Assembly (NCBI GenBank): GCA_013335535.1
Contig: JAAXVL010000002.1
Coordinates: forward strand, 477,123 to 541,122
Origin: Azonexaceae bacterium
Lineage (GTDB): Bacteria > Pseudomonadota > Gammaproteobacteria > Burkholderiales > Rhodocyclaceae
Direction of reading: 5' to 3'
Length of the DNA stretch: 64,000 nucleotides
The translations under genes and the position numbers were made by a program. The notes beneath the pieces are model-generated. The model was not told the DNA's origin. It ran no database searches and was given only the letters and a program-made list of their open reading frames with translations. Below are positions 11,514 to 20,833 of this stretch, piece by piece; positions within the stretch are counted from its first letter, which is position 1, and each line of letters opens with the position of its first letter.

Positions 11514-14500
11514 AGACCGATTCGGCCGTCACGCCCAGCCATTTCTCCAGCTTGGAATAGAGCAGTTCCGGCTTGACTGGTTTGGCGATGAAATCCGACA
11601 TGCCGGCGGCGAGGCAGCGCGTCCGGTCCTCGGCAAAGGCGTTGGCGGTCATCGCCAGAATCGGCGTCGCAGCGTAGCCGGGCAGGTGGCGAACGTGTTT
11701 GGTTGCTTCCAGTCCATCCATGTTCGGCATCTGCATGTCCATGAGGATCAGGTCGTAGCGCTTTTGTCCCGCCTTTTCGAGCGCGACCGCCCCGTCGTCG
11801 GCGACATCGATGGACAGGCCGGGCAGACACTGCAAGAGTTCGAGCGCGACCTCCTGGTTGATCGGATCATCCTCCGCCAGCAGCACGACTTTGCCGTTGA
11901 AGTTGCTGAGCCAGTCATCGTTTACCTCGCCGGCGGGCCTCGCCGGCTGTTGCGCGCTCTCCGGCCCGGCCTTGGCGAAACAGAGGGTTAGCGTGAAGGT
12001 GCTGCCGACCCCGGGCGTGCTGTGCAGTTCGATGTTGCCGTTCATGAGCCGGACGAGCTGGCGGACGATGGCCAGTCCCAGGCCCGTGCCGCCATGGCGC
12101 CGGGTGGTCGATCCGTCGGCCTGTTCGAAGGGCGAGAAGATTCTTTCCTGCGCCTCGGGGGCAATGCCGATCCCGGTGTCCTCGATGCTCAGGCGGACGG
12201 TCAGCGTATTCTCAGTTTCATTGGCCGTTGTGGCACGGATGGAAATGCTGCCGTGCTCGGTGAACTTGGCAGCGTTGTCGAGCACGTTGAGCAAAACCTG
12301 CTGCAGGCGCAGCGGGTCGCCGAGCAATTTGGCTTCGGCCAGGCGCGGCTCGATATCGATATGGAGCTGCAGGCCTTTGGCCGCCAGCTTTTCGCTGATC
12401 AGACTTTCAATGTTGGCGACGATGCTACCCAGGCGCAACGAGGTCTGTTCCAGTTTGAGCCGCTCGGCGTCGATTTTCGACAGGTCGAGAATGTCGTTGA
12501 GCAGGCTCAGCAGATGGCTCGCCGCCTTGTCGATCTTGCCCAGCTTGTCGCGTTGATCCGGGTCGCTGATGCGCCGATTGAGCAGATGAGTCATGCCGAT
12601 GATTGCATTCATTGGCGTGCGCAGCTCGTGGCTCATGTTCGCGAGGAAGGTGCTCTTGGCGCGACTGGCCGCCTCGGCTGCTTCCTTGGCCAGTTGCAGG
12701 TCGGCTGTGCGCGATGCAACCAGTTCCTCAAGGTGCATGCGGTGGCGGAGCAATTCAGCCTCGGCCTGCTTGCGCTTTGAGATGTCGATGATGATCCCGA
12801 TCACCGCCGGCTGCCCCTCGTAATCCACGGCCGTGCCGAAGACTTCGACATCGACTGTGCCGCCGTCCGCGCGCAGGCCGGTAAAACCGTAGTGCAGGGC
12901 CTGGATTTCTGCGTTTTCGCGGCGCCGGACATTGTTGGCAACCTTCTCTCGGTCTTCCGGAGTAACCAGATCGATGACCTTGACCCGGTCGATGATGTCC
13001 TCGGGCGAATCGTAGCCGAAGAGCTTGGCAAACCACGGATTGACGTAGCGGAAATGCGGCCCCTGGATGATATAAACGCCAGCCAGCGACTGCTCGACCA
13101 GGCCGCGGAATTTGCGCTCGGCCGAACGCAGCTCCTTTTCGATATGGACGCGCGAGGTGATGTCGTGCCCGACCGTGACCAGTGCCTGCCGGCTGCCATC
13201 GGCGCCAAACAGGGGAACCTTGGCGATGTCGAAAACCTGCTCGCCGCCTGCGCGGTCGCGGAAAATCAGTTCGTCGTGCAGGCGCTCGCCATTTGTCCAT
13301 ACTGTCTCGTCCGAAGCCTCGAGCAAGGTGAGCGCTGTCGTGTCCAGCTTGCCCGATGCGGCCAGTTCCTGGCTGGTCGAACCGCGGTAATCGCTATCGC
13401 TCAGGCCCAGCATGCGCAGCAGGACACTGTTGGCTTCACTCCAGCGGCCGTCCCCATCCTTGAGGCAGACAATGTCGGGCAGGGTGTCGATCAGCGTTCT
13501 CAGCCGTTTCTCGTTTTTGCCCTGGAGTTCGGCGTAGCTGGTCATGTCCCGCCGGTAGCGAGCGCTGTGCAGCAGCCAGAAAAACACCACCAGACCACTC
13601 ATGATGCCGCCAATGGCGATGCTGAGCGGCAACGGCGTCCAGGTGATGCGGTCGAACTCGGGGCGGCTGCGCAGCTGTGCAACCCACTGGTGGCCGCCAA
13701 ACTCGATCGGTAGGGTGACATGCTGGCGACCGCGGGTGTCGCCTTTTCCGCTATGCGAGTCAAAAAGCAGGTTGGCCGGCGCTATTGCCGTGTCGTACAG
13801 CTCGACCTCGACGTCCTTGTTGTCCTTGGTAATGACACGCGACAGCAGGTCGGTCGCCCGAAATGCCGCGTAGCTGTAGCCACGCAGCGCCGTCCGGCGC
13901 GCCTCGATGCTGTCGCGTGGCTGCCCGGTCCGGTAGACCGGCATGTAGATGAGAAAACCCGATTGTTGTCCGGTCTCCTGGAGCAGGGTGATTTTTCCCG
14001 AAAGCGCCGGTTCGCCAGTATCCCGTGCGCGCTCCATGGCGAGCCGGCGAATCGGTTCGGAGAACATGTCATAGCCGAGGGCAATTTGATTGATTTCGGT
14101 GGATGGCTCGAGAAACACGATGCTGCTGTACTGCTCGCGGGGCCCCCTGGGTTTGATGGCATAGTCGGAAAAGCCTTCGGCCCGGATGGTCTGTTCGTGC
14201 GTCGCCTTGTCCTGTGGCTGGATCATCAGCGCAAAGCCGGTGGCCTGTATGCCGGGCAGTGTCCTGGCTAGTTGCAGATTGCTCACATAGCTGTGCCACT
14301 CCTGGCGACTGACCGTCTGACTGGATTCTATGAAGGCTGCCGCGCCGCGCAGGACCTGAGCATTTGTATTGAGGCGAAAAAGCAGGGCGCTTCGTTCCTG
14401 TTCGGCCCGGTAGAGGAAGCGCTGGTAAATTTGCTCCTCGGTTCTTTGCCGGAGCATGCCGTAGAGCGCCGCCGTAATGGCCAGGATAAGGCCGAGCGCC

Positions 14501-14589
14501 AGCCAGGCGCCACCTTCGTGCAGCAGAAACTGCGGGAAATGGCGCCCACCTTGCATGTTGCCGAGCGGGCTTGTCCGAGATTTTTCCAT
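11512..14589 (-). CDS. CHASE-PAS-PAS hybrid sensor histidine kinase
   Basis: A 1025-aa inner-membrane hybrid kinase. Transmembrane helices at about 29-47 and 320-342 flank a periplasmic CHASE-type sensor of about 270 aa. Next come two PAS domains ([18 protein letters not shown] and [19 protein letters not shown]), a HisKA domain with phosphoacceptor H654 in [12 protein letters not shown], an HATPase domain (N-box VLDNAAKF, G-box [10 protein letters not shown]), and a C-terminal receiver with D951 in [11 protein letters not shown]. No partner regulator is adjacent. CHASE domains bind small extracellular ligands, but the ligand cannot be read from sequence. Confidence 0.92.
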   Translation of the reverse strand: MEKSRTSPLGNMQGGRHFPQFLLHEGGAWLALGLILAITAALYGMLRQRTEEQIYQRFLYRAEQERSALLFRLNTNAQVLRGAAAFIESSQTVSRQEWHSYVSNLQLARTLPGIQATGFALMIQPQDKATHEQTIRAEGFSDYAIKPRGPREQYSSIVFLEPSTEINQIALGYDMFSEPIRRLAMERARDTGEPALSGKITLLQETGQQSGFLIYMPVYRTGQPRDSIEARRTALRGYSYAAFRATDLLSRVITKDNKDVEVELYDTAIAPANLLFDSHSGKGDTRGRQHVTLPIEFGGHQWVAQLRSRPEFDRITWTPLPLSIAIGGIMSGLVVFFWLLHSARYRRDMTSYAELQGKNEKRLRTLIDTLPDIVCLKDGDGRWSEANSVLLRMLGLSDSDYRGSTSQELAASGKLDTTALTLLEASDETVWTNGERLHDELIFRDRAGGEQVFDIAKVPLFGADGSRQALVTVGHDITSRVHIEKELRSAERKFRGLVEQSLAGVYIIQGPHFRYVNPWFAKLFGYDSPEDIIDRVKVIDLVTPEDREKVANNVRRRENAEIQALHYGFTGLRADGGTVDVEVFGTAVDYEGQPAVIGIIIDISKRKQAEAELLRHRMHLEELVASRTADLQLAKEAAEAASRAKSTFLANMSHELRTPMNAIIGMTHLLNRRISDPDQRDKLGKIDKAASHLLSLLNDILDLSKIDAERLKLEQTSLRLGSIVANIESLISEKLAAKGLQLHIDIEPRLAEAKLLGDPLRLQQVLLNVLDNAAKFTEHGSISIRATTANETENTLTVRLSIEDTGIGIAPEAQERIFSPFEQADGSTTRRHGGTGLGLAIVRQLVRLMNGNIELHSTPGVGSTFTLTLCFAKAGPESAQQPARPAGEVNDDWLSNFNGKVVLLAEDDPINQEVALELLQCLPGLSIDVADDGAVALEKAGQKRYDLILMDMQMPNMDGLEATKHVRHLPGYAATPILAMTANAFAEDRTRCLAAGMSDFIAKPVKPELLYSKLEKWLGVTAESV

Positions 14590-14650
14590 TTCTGAGCTTT
14601 TTGTCGAACCTTACTCACGATAGCACTATCTGGCGCGATTGTGGGATGGG

Positions 14651-15574
14651 TTAGCGCTCGGAATGAAACCCCTCGGTTAATGTATTTGTCATGTAATTAT
14701 CGGCCAGTTCGTTCACGAACCAGAGGAGTGCCTTGCCGTCCTGACGGGTGCGCCATGCGATATGCATCGGGATGGCCGGGCGCGCCGTGGCGAGCTCCAT
14801 TTTAACCAGTCGCCCGGCGGCGATTTCCGGTTCGGCCAGCCAGCGCGGCAGGTGGCCGATGCCCAGTCCGGCAACCTGGGCCGCCACCTTGGCGCGAATG
14901 TCGGGAACGCGCAGGACGTCTTGTCCTTCAAGCAGGCCGATGGTGCGGGCATCGAGTTCCTGCGAGGTGTCGGCGACGACGACAGCCCGATGGTGCAGCA
15001 GTTCGCTGGCCGGGATGATGCCCGGCCAGGCGGCCAGCGGATGCTCGGGGGCGATAGCGAAGACGAAATCGGTGTGGGCACATAGGAGGCTGGTGGCGAT
15101 GCCGCTGCGTGAGGGGGGGTCGCCCGGCGCCCCGATGGCCAGGTCGGCCCGGCCGGTGGCCAGGGCGTCCCAGGTGCCGCCGAGGACTTCGTTGGAGAGC
15201 CTGATCTGTGTGCCGTGCCCGGCGGCGTAGAAGCGCTTGAGCAGCGGGAAGATGCGTTCAATCGGAATGACCGCGTCGAGCGCGATGCGCAGTTCCGCCT
15301 CCCAGCCGTCGGCAATGCGCTGGACGCGGCGCTCCAGTTCGCTCGCCGCGCGCAGCAGGTGGCGGCCGTCGTCGAGCAGTGTGCGTCCGGCCTCGTTGAG
15401 CGTGGCTTTGCGCCCTTCGCGCCGGAACAGCGTGATGCCGAGGTCGCCTTCCAGTTTGGCCACGGCGTGCGACAGCGCGGAGGGCACGCGATGCAGCGAA
15501 GCGGCCGCCGCGGTGAAGCTGCCATGGCGTTCGATGGCGTCGAGAATGAGCAGCAGATCGAGCGATATTTTCAT
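14651..15574 (-). CDS. LysR-family transcriptional regulator
   Basis: A 307-aa LysR regulator. The winged helix-turn-helix covers residues ~1-60 (HGSFTAAAASLHRVPSALSHAV, shown here only as FTAAAASLHRVPSALSHAV), then a linker helix and a periplasmic-binding-type effector domain with FAIAPEHPLAAWPG. It is divergent from the pirin gene with about 105 bp between starts. That AT-rich gap contains TTAACCGTTAG and is the likely autoregulatory and target promoter. By LysR convention it probably controls the pirin and flavodoxin genes; the effector is unknown. Confidence 0.9.
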   Translation of the reverse strand: MKISLDLLLILDAIERHGSFTAAAASLHRVPSALSHAVAKLEGDLGITLFRREGRKATLNEAGRTLLDDGRHLLRAASELERRVQRIADGWEAELRIALDAVIPIERIFPLLKRFYAAGHGTQIRLSNEVLGGTWDALATGRADLAIGAPGDPPSRSGIATSLLCAHTDFVFAIAPEHPLAAWPGIIPASELLHHRAVVVADTSQELDARTIGLLEGQDVLRVPDIRAKVAAQVAGLGIGHLPRWLAEPEIAAGRLVKMELATARPAIPMHIAWRTRQDGKALLWFVNELADNYMTNTLTEGFHSER

Positions 15575-15679
15575 GTGAAAAATATTAACCGTTAGCGCCG
15601 GAATTATTCGCTATTTATTGTTGAACACCATGAATATGATGCTGACTAACCATTACGATTGATTCACAAGGAGGCTGCA

Positions 15680-16387
15680 ATGATCCACCTTCGCCCTTCT
15701 GACGAACGCGGCTACGCCGACCATGGCTGGTTGCGTGCCAAACACAGTTTTTCCTTTGCCGACTATTACGACCCGGACGAAATGGGCTGGGGCGCCCTGC
15801 GCGTCATCAACGAGGACCGTGTCGCGCCGGGCTCCGGTTTCGGTCGGCATGGCCACCGCGACATGGAAATCGTCACCTACATTCTGTCCGGTACGCTGGA
15901 GCACAAGGACAGCCTTGGTCACGGCGGCTTGATCCGGCGCGGCGAAGTGCAGCGCATGAGCGCCGGCAAGGGCATCCTGCACAGCGAATCGAACCCCTCC
16001 GCGGACGAAGAAACGCATCTGCTGCAAATCTGGATCGAGCCCGCGCAGCACGGCACGCCGGCCAGTTATGAGCAACAGGCGCTGCCGCCCGACGAGTTGC
16101 GTGGCCGCTGGCGGCTGGTCGCCTCGCCGGATGGTGCCGACGGCAGCACGACCATCGGCCAGGATGCCCGACTGTGGGCCAGCATTCTGGCGCCCGGCGA
16201 AAGCATCGATTACCGCTTGCAACGTGCTCGACTGGGCTATGTCCAGCTTATCCACGGTCAACTGGAAATAAACGGCAAAAACCTAAAGCCAGGTGATGGC
16301 GCCAAGATTGCCGACGAAACCGATCTCAAGTTTTTGGCTGCTGAAGAAGCGGAATTTCTGCTCTTCGACCTGCCGCCTGTTGCATGA
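15680..16387 (+). CDS. pirin-family bicupin protein (YhhW-like)
   Basis: A 235-aa pirin-type bicupin. The N-terminal cupin carries the metal-site pattern GFGRHGHRDMEIVTYILSG and HSE near the end of the domain (GILHSESNPS), as in quercetin-2,3-dioxygenase-like YhhW. An AGGAGG ribosome site at about 15668 selects the ATG at 15680 over an upstream in-frame TTG at 15659. It sits divergent to a LysR gene and 34 bp before a flavodoxin/WrbA-type gene, an arrangement typical of electrophile- or quinone-responsive operons. A stretch near the C-terminus resembles the dispersed repeat. Confidence 0.9.
   Translation: MIHLRPSDERGYADHGWLRAKHSFSFADYYDPDEMGWGALRVINEDRVAPGSGFGRHGHRDMEIVTYILSGTLEHKDSLGHGGLIRRGEVQRMSAGKGILHSESNPSADEETHLLQIWIEPAQHGTPASYEQQALPPDELRGRWRLVASPDGADGSTTIGQDARLWASILAPGESIDYRLQRARLGYVQLIHGQLEINGKNLKPGDGAKIADETDLKFLAAEEAEFLLFDLPPVA
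16250..16290 (+). repeat. possible diverged REP-like repeat inside pirin gene
   Basis: TCCACGGTCAACTGGAAATA followed by AACGGCAAAAACC matches the family consensus with a few changes and encodes IHGQLEINGKNLK. Pirins naturally carry a similar motif (xGxLxVNG) here, so the resemblance could be chance or convergent. Confidence 0.35.
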
Positions 16388-16421
16388 CCTCCACTCCAAC
16401 GACCTCAAAAAGGAAAACAGC

Positions 16422-16976
16422 ATGAGCAAGACCATCGTCGTTTATCACTCCGGCTACGGCCACACCAAGCGAGTTGCCGAAGTCGTCGCCGAAGGCGCCG
16501 GCGCCGAGCTGCTGGCCATCGATGCCGAAGGCAACTTGCCGGAAGCCGCCTGGGAAAAGCTGGCCGCTGCCGATGCCATCATCTTCGGTTCGCCGACCTA
16601 CATGGGCGGCCCGAGCTGGCAGTTCAAGAAGTTTGCCGACGCCTCGTCCAAGCCCTGGTATTCGCGGGCCTGGCAGGACAAGGTCTTTGGCGGCTTCACC
16701 AACAGCGCCAGCCCGGTCGGCGACAAAGGTGCGACGATGATTCAACTGCAGACGCTGGCCTCGCAGCACGGCGGCATCTGGGTCAGCCTCGGCATCCTGC
16801 CGGCCAATACCAAGGCGGCTACCCATGCCGATGTGAACCATCTCGGCGGCTCGGTCGGCCTGCTCGTCCGCTCGCCCTCCGATGCCAGCGTTGACGAAGT
16901 CCCGGCCGGCGATCTCGATACCGCCAAGCGCTACGGCCAGCGCGTCGCCGAAATCGCCACCCGTCTGCGCGGGTAA
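16422..16976 (+). CDS. flavodoxin-like NAD(P)H:quinone reductase (WrbA-type)
   Basis: A 184-aa flavodoxin-fold protein. The FMN phosphate loop is YHSGYGHTKRVAEVVAEGAG near the N-terminus. The segments FGSPTYMGGPSWQFKKFAD and GFTNSASPVGDKGAT contact FMN in WrbA and related multimeric reductases. The preceding AAGGAAAA is the ribosome site for the ATG at 16422. It probably reduces quinones by two electrons in the cytosol. It is co-transcribed with pirin under the likely control of the LysR regulator. It is a little shorter than E. coli WrbA. Confidence 0.88.
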   Translation: MSKTIVVYHSGYGHTKRVAEVVAEGAGAELLAIDAEGNLPEAAWEKLAAADAIIFGSPTYMGGPSWQFKKFADASSKPWYSRAWQDKVFGGFTNSASPVGDKGATMIQLQTLASQHGGIWVSLGILPANTKAATHADVNHLGGSVGLLVRSPSDASVDEVPAGDLDTAKRYGQRVAEIATRLRG

Positions 16977-16981
16977 GGCCG

Positions 16982-17009
16982 GAGCGGGCGGCCCACCGGC
17001 CGCCCGCTC
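16982..17009 (+). terminator. strong GC hairpin after the flavodoxin gene
   Basis: GAGCGGGCGGC pairs with GCCGCCCGCTC (11 bp, six-base loop) five bases past the stop. No long T-run follows, so it may be a terminator of the weak-U type or a 3'-end stabiliser. Confidence 0.55.
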
Positions 17010-17052
17010 GCTGCTATAGTGAGATCATTCCCCTTTGTTCCGGAGTGATCGC

Positions 17053-17853
17053 ATGGCAATGACAACCTCGCTGGTCGACCTCGCGATCATTCTGGTCGAG
17101 CCGTCGCCGATGCAGGCGCATCTGGTCAGCCGCATGCTCGAACACCAGGGCGTGAAAAAGATCACCACGGTCGATACGGCCGGCGCAGCGTTGCTGGCGC
17201 TCAAGCGCGAAAGCAGCAACGCGATCGTGATCAGCAGCCTCTACCTGCCCGATCTGCCCGGTACCGAACTGGTCGCCGCCATGCGCGCCGACCCCGATCT
17301 CGAAACCGTGCCCTTCATTCTCGTCTCCAGCGAAACCCGGCCGCAGGTGCTCGATCCCGTGCGCCAGTCCGGCGCCTGCAGCATCGTCGCCAAGCCCTTC
17401 AACGAACAGCAGTTGTCGCGCGCGCTCTATGCTGCAGCCGACTACCTGAACCCGCCGGAAGACCTCGACGTCGCCGAAATCGAAAACCTGCGTGTTTTGG
17501 TGGTCGACGACAGCCTGGCCTCGCGCCGCCACTTGCGCCGCTTGCTGACCGAACTGGGCATCGAGCGCATTACGGAGGCGGTCAATGGCAAGGAGGCGGT
17601 GAGCCTGCTCGAACAGGCCATGGTCGACCTCGTCATCACCGACTACAACATGCCGGAAATGGATGGCCGCGACCTGACCGAATACATTCGCACGCAAAGC
17701 TGGCAGGCCGAGGTGCCCGTGCTCATGGTGACCAGCGAACAGAACATGGGTCGTCTGGCGGCGGTTGAAAGGGCGGGTGTTTCGGCCATCTGCGACAAGC
17801 CCTTCGAGGCTGGCAGCATCCGCCGGCTGATCAGCGAGGCCTTGACGCGATAA
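17053..17853 (+). CDS. dual-receiver response regulator with a degenerate first receiver
   Basis: A 266-aa protein made only of two CheY-like receivers. In the first (about residues 9-130) the phosphoacceptor position is S62 (SSLYLPDLPG) and the acidic pocket is reduced to E16, so it should not be phosphorylated. The second (146-266) is intact, with VVDDS at 150-154, D197 in TDYNMPEMDG and the K in CDKPF. No output domain is present. It probably acts by protein contact, for example with a kinase or flagellar partner. GGAG precedes the ATG at 17053. The gene overlaps the convergent membrane-protein gene by 23 bp. Confidence 0.88.
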   Translation: MAMTTSLVDLAIILVEPSPMQAHLVSRMLEHQGVKKITTVDTAGAALLALKRESSNAIVISSLYLPDLPGTELVAAMRADPDLETVPFILVSSETRPQVLDPVRQSGACSIVAKPFNEQQLSRALYAAADYLNPPEDLDVAEIENLRVLVVDDSLASRRHLRRLLTELGIERITEAVNGKEAVSLLEQAMVDLVITDYNMPEMDGRDLTEYIRTQSWQAEVPVLMVTSEQNMGRLAAVERAGVSAICDKPFEAGSIRRLISEALTR

Positions 17854-18379
17854 GCCGGATCACCCACTGGCGCACGACAACGATCAGCGCCAGCAGCACG
17901 AGCAGCGGGTCGAGCAGGACATCCCACAGGTTGGCGAAAACGCCGCTGGCGTAGCCGGCGAGGTCGATGACGAGAATCACCAGCCAGACGTCGAGTCGCT
18001 TCCACCACAAGGCTTGGCCGAGCGGTAACAGGGCAGCCAGCAGTAGCGTCGGCTGGTAGCCGAGGGCATAGGGATCGAACGATCCGAAGCCGAGCGACGC
18101 CGCATAAAACGGTATGGCAAAAACGAGCAGGCCAAGCGCCGGGCGGTAGCGCAGCGGCGATGGCGTTTTGTCGGCCAGCTGGAGCACGGCCAGCGCCACC
18201 AGGGTCAGCGACGGCGTCCCGAAAAAGGCGTGCATGCCGGGGGCGATGCCGACCAGCAGCGCCAGGGTGGTCGCTGCCAGGGCGACGCGGGCGCGCAGCT
18301 CGCCGAACGGGACGAGGGCAGTCAGGGCCCCAAAAATCAGGGCGTGGGCGAGCAGGCCGTAGGCGGCGATGAAGTTCAT
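17831..18379 (-). CDS. hypothetical integral membrane protein, 182 aa
   Basis: Unrecognised polytopic inner-membrane protein with five or six predicted helices, beginning MNFIAAYGLLAHALIFGALT and ending with a basic tail (RQWVIRLIASRPR). Its start overlaps the stop of the sialidase-like gene (18376-18379), so the two are translationally coupled and probably work together. No catalytic motif is evident. The last 23 bases overlap the stop region of the dual-receiver gene on the other strand. Confidence 0.75.
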   Translation of the reverse strand: MNFIAAYGLLAHALIFGALTALVPFGELRARVALAATTLALLVGIAPGMHAFFGTPSLTLVALAVLQLADKTPSPLRYRPALGLLVFAIPFYAASLGFGSFDPYALGYQPTLLLAALLPLGQALWWKRLDVWLVILVIDLAGYASGVFANLWDVLLDPLLVLLALIVVVRQWVIRLIASRPR

Positions 18380-19476
18380 GGCTGCCCCCCATCAAGCCAG
18401 GCTTCGCTGAAAACCACGTGCTTGATGCCCTGCCGACGCCAGTCGTAGGCAAGGTGGATGCGCCCGTCGCGGCCGAGCAGCAGGGACGGGTTGGCGTAGT
18501 CGGCGCCGCCATCGGGGGCGGTTTCGACGGTGCGCACTTCCTGCCAGGTCTTTCCTTGATCGGCCGATAGCCAGAGCAGCAAGGACTGCCGCCCGCTGGC
18601 CGGGTTGCCGGCGAGGAGCAGGCGGCCGCTTTTCAGGCGAAGCAGGGCGACGGCGGCATTCGGGTTGGCTACTGAGAGCGCTTCGCCCGCCAGCCAGTTC
18701 TGGCCACCATTGTTGGTCGCTGTCACGCGGAGTGGGCCGGGCGTGGCGCTGGCGTCGCGCAGGATGGCTATCGCCCGCTGTTCGTCGAGGGTGGCGACGG
18801 CGGGTTGCAGCGTGCCGCTCGTGCCGGGCAGGCGGGCCTTGTCGAGGATCTGGCCGGTTGGGGACAGGCGCAGCCATTCCCCGTGCTGGCCGATGAAGTC
18901 GTGGCTGATCGCCAGCCCGAGGCCTCCGTCGGCCAGCGGCACGGGGGCGGCACGAACCGCACCGCCGAAATTGGCGAAGGGCGAGGTTTGCAGGCGGGCC
19001 GGCTTGGTCCAGCTCTTGCCGCCATCGGTCGATACGCTGTGGTTGATTGAGCTGCCCAGCGTACGGCTGACGTACCACAGATGCAGCCAGCTTCCCTCGG
19101 CATGCAACACGGGGTGGCCGAGCTGGCCGATCTGGGCAAAGGTGCCGCCGGCCGTGCTTTCGGGGGTGGCAATGCGTACCGGCTCGCGCCAGCCGCCTCG
19201 GTCGCGCACGCTGAAATGGACGGTCATCGCGTCCTCGGGGCCCGCTAGCCAGGCTGCGGCTATGCGGCCGTCAGGCAACTCGGTCAGATTGGGGGCGGCG
19301 GCCGCGCCCGTTTCGCGCCACAGCATCTCACTGACGAAGAGCGCCGGCAGTGTCGATGCCATGGCCGCGGGGGGCGGCACGAAAGCCGGTGCATCGGGGC
19401 TTGGCGCGCGCCAAAAAGCCCCGGCCAGCGCGCCAATGAACAGCAGCAACAGGAGAGGGCGGGTGAAGGCCGGCAT
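18376..19476 (-). CDS. exported sialidase-like (BNR-repeat) protein
   Basis: A 366-aa protein with an N-terminal signal or anchor helix (MPAFTRPLLLLLFIGALAGA) and a six-bladed beta-propeller of the sialidase superfamily. Asp-box-like repeats are visible: STDGGKSWTKP, NNGGQNWLAG and SADQGKTWQEV, plus the late LLGRDGRIHLAYDWRR. Substrate specificity cannot be inferred; many bacterial members act on or bind surface polysaccharides. The start at 19476 is chosen because 33 upstream in-frame codons are arginine-rich, overlap the next gene and precede the signal peptide. Coupled to the downstream membrane protein. Confidence 0.8.
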   Translation of the reverse strand: MPAFTRPLLLLLFIGALAGAFWRAPSPDAPAFVPPPAAMASTLPALFVSEMLWRETGAAAAPNLTELPDGRIAAAWLAGPEDAMTVHFSVRDRGGWREPVRIATPESTAGGTFAQIGQLGHPVLHAEGSWLHLWYVSRTLGSSINHSVSTDGGKSWTKPARLQTSPFANFGGAVRAAPVPLADGGLGLAISHDFIGQHGEWLRLSPTGQILDKARLPGTSGTLQPAVATLDEQRAIAILRDASATPGPLRVTATNNGGQNWLAGEALSVANPNAAVALLRLKSGRLLLAGNPASGRQSLLLWLSADQGKTWQEVRTVETAPDGGADYANPSLLLGRDGRIHLAYDWRRQGIKHVVFSEAWLDGGQP

Positions 19477-19513
19477 GGGCCGGGATTCTAACCCGCTTCG
19501 CCGAATGCCCCGC

Positions 19514-20302
19514 TCAGCAGCCCTTGTATTCCGGCTTGCGCTTTTGCATGAAGGCGTCGATGCCTTCGCCGGCATCCTCGCTCATCATGTTGCAGGCCAT
19601 GACTTCGGCCGCGTAGGCGTAGGCATCGGCCAGGCCCATTTCGAGCTGCTTGTAGAACATGCCCTTGCCGGTGCGGATGGCGACGGCGCTCTTGCCGAGG
19701 ATGCTACCGGCCAGACGCTCGATTTCGGCATCCAGCGCATCGAGCGGCACGACGCGATTGACCAGGCCCTTGGCCTTGGCTTCCATGGCGTCGATGAATT
19801 CGCCGGTCAGCAGCATTTCGAGCGCGGCTTTGCGGCCGAGGTTGCGCGCCAGGCCAACGGCCGGCGTTGAGCAGAACAGGCCGACATTGATGCCTGAGAC
19901 CGCGAATTTGGACACGTCGGCGGCGACGGCCAGGTCGCACATCGACACCAGCTGGCAGCCGGCGGCGGTGGCGATGCCGTGCACGCGGGCGATGACGGGC
20001 TGCGGCATGCGTGTGATGGTCAGCATGAGTTCGCCGCATTGCTTGAACAGCGCCTGCATGTAGTCCTTGCTGTGGTTGGCGCGCATTTCCTTGAGGTCGT
20101 GGCCGGAGCAGAAGGCCTTGCCGGCGCCGCCAATGACCACGACGCGGACGGCTTCGTTGGCGGCGATGGCGTCCAGTTCGGCCTGCAGGGCGGTGAGCAG
20201 ATCCTTGGATAGCGAGTTGAAGGCGTTCGGACGGTTGAGGGTCAGCGTGGTCAGGCCATCGGCGCGGTCGGTGCGCAGGACAAGGGGTTCGGTGGTGGTC
20301 AT
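19514..20302 (-). CDS. enoyl-CoA hydratase/isomerase family protein
   Basis: A 262-aa crotonase-fold enzyme, probably hydrating enoyl-CoA in fatty- or aromatic-acid breakdown. Visible features are LNRPNAFNSLSKDLL, the first oxyanion-hole segment AFCSGHDLKEM and the second, HGIATAAGCQLVSMCDLAVA. At the usual second glutamate position the sequence reads NVGLFCSTPAVGLARN, lacking the ECH1-type Glu, so the exact reaction (hydratase or other crotonase activity) is uncertain. It ends 38 bp from the sialidase-like gene and may share its transcript. Confidence 0.88.
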   Translation of the reverse strand: MTTTEPLVLRTDRADGLTTLTLNRPNAFNSLSKDLLTALQAELDAIAANEAVRVVVIGGAGKAFCSGHDLKEMRANHSKDYMQALFKQCGELMLTITRMPQPVIARVHGIATAAGCQLVSMCDLAVAADVSKFAVSGINVGLFCSTPAVGLARNLGRKAALEMLLTGEFIDAMEAKAKGLVNRVVPLDALDAEIERLAGSILGKSAVAIRTGKGMFYKQLEMGLADAYAYAAEVMACNMMSEDAGEGIDAFMQKRKPEYKGC

Positions 20303-20480
20303 GGTGTCTCCAGCGTTGGTGTTATGGGTCGGCCGGGCGGCCGATAATCGTTCGAAAAACGTTGATTCTAACTCCGTAAATCGGCCTGTCGCTTGTGTAG
20401 CTTTTGATACAGACCTCGCTTGGGCTGGTGATTAAGGTAGCTCCCGCAGCATCCCATGATCATTCAAGGAGAACAGCCAA

Positions 20481-20783
20481 ATGGAAGCCATGCGTTATTT
20501 TCTCGATACCCATGACCGCAGCCGCGGCACCTTTCCGGCGCAACTGAGCCCGGATGAGTTCGAGGTCTTTTTCGCGCAGTACGAAACCGCCTGCCAGTCC
20601 GAGGGCGTCATTCCCTTGCGCACCCATGTCGGCTATGCCGACGGGCGCGCCTTCTGCCTGAACCTGGCGCCGGATGTCGATGCGGTGCACCGGGCGCATG
20701 CGCGCGTTGGCCTGCCCTTCGATGACATCACCGAAATCACCACGGCCACGCCGGGCGACACTTTCTTCCGTCGCCGCACGTAA
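20481..20783 (+). CDS. DUF4242-like small protein (ferredoxin-like fold)
   Basis: A 100-aa soluble protein, MEAMRYFLDTHDRSRGTFP at the start, with the DUF4242 pattern: an alpha/beta sandwich containing HVGYADGRAFCLNLAPD and a late histidine-rich helix (VHRAHARVGLPFDDITEI). Some family members bind nickel (SCO4226 of Streptomyces); whether this one does is unknown. A clear AAGGAG ribosome site precedes the ATG. A strong hairpin separates it from the peroxidase gene. Confidence 0.8.
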   Translation: MEAMRYFLDTHDRSRGTFPAQLSPDEFEVFFAQYETACQSEGVIPLRTHVGYADGRAFCLNLAPDVDAVHRAHARVGLPFDDITEITTATPGDTFFRRRT

Positions 20784-20791
20784 CCCACCGG

Positions 20792-20811
20792 GCGGCGGGG
20801 TGACCCGCCGC
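20792..20811 (+). terminator. GC-rich hairpin between DUF4242 and peroxidase genes
   Basis: GCGGCGGG pairs with CCCGCCGC across loop GTGA, nine bases after the DUF4242 stop. It lacks a T-run and lies 22 bp before the next ATG, so it may be a partial terminator or mRNA stabiliser. Confidence 0.5.
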
Positions 20812-20833
20812 TGACGCTTAGCGAGATTCCAGC

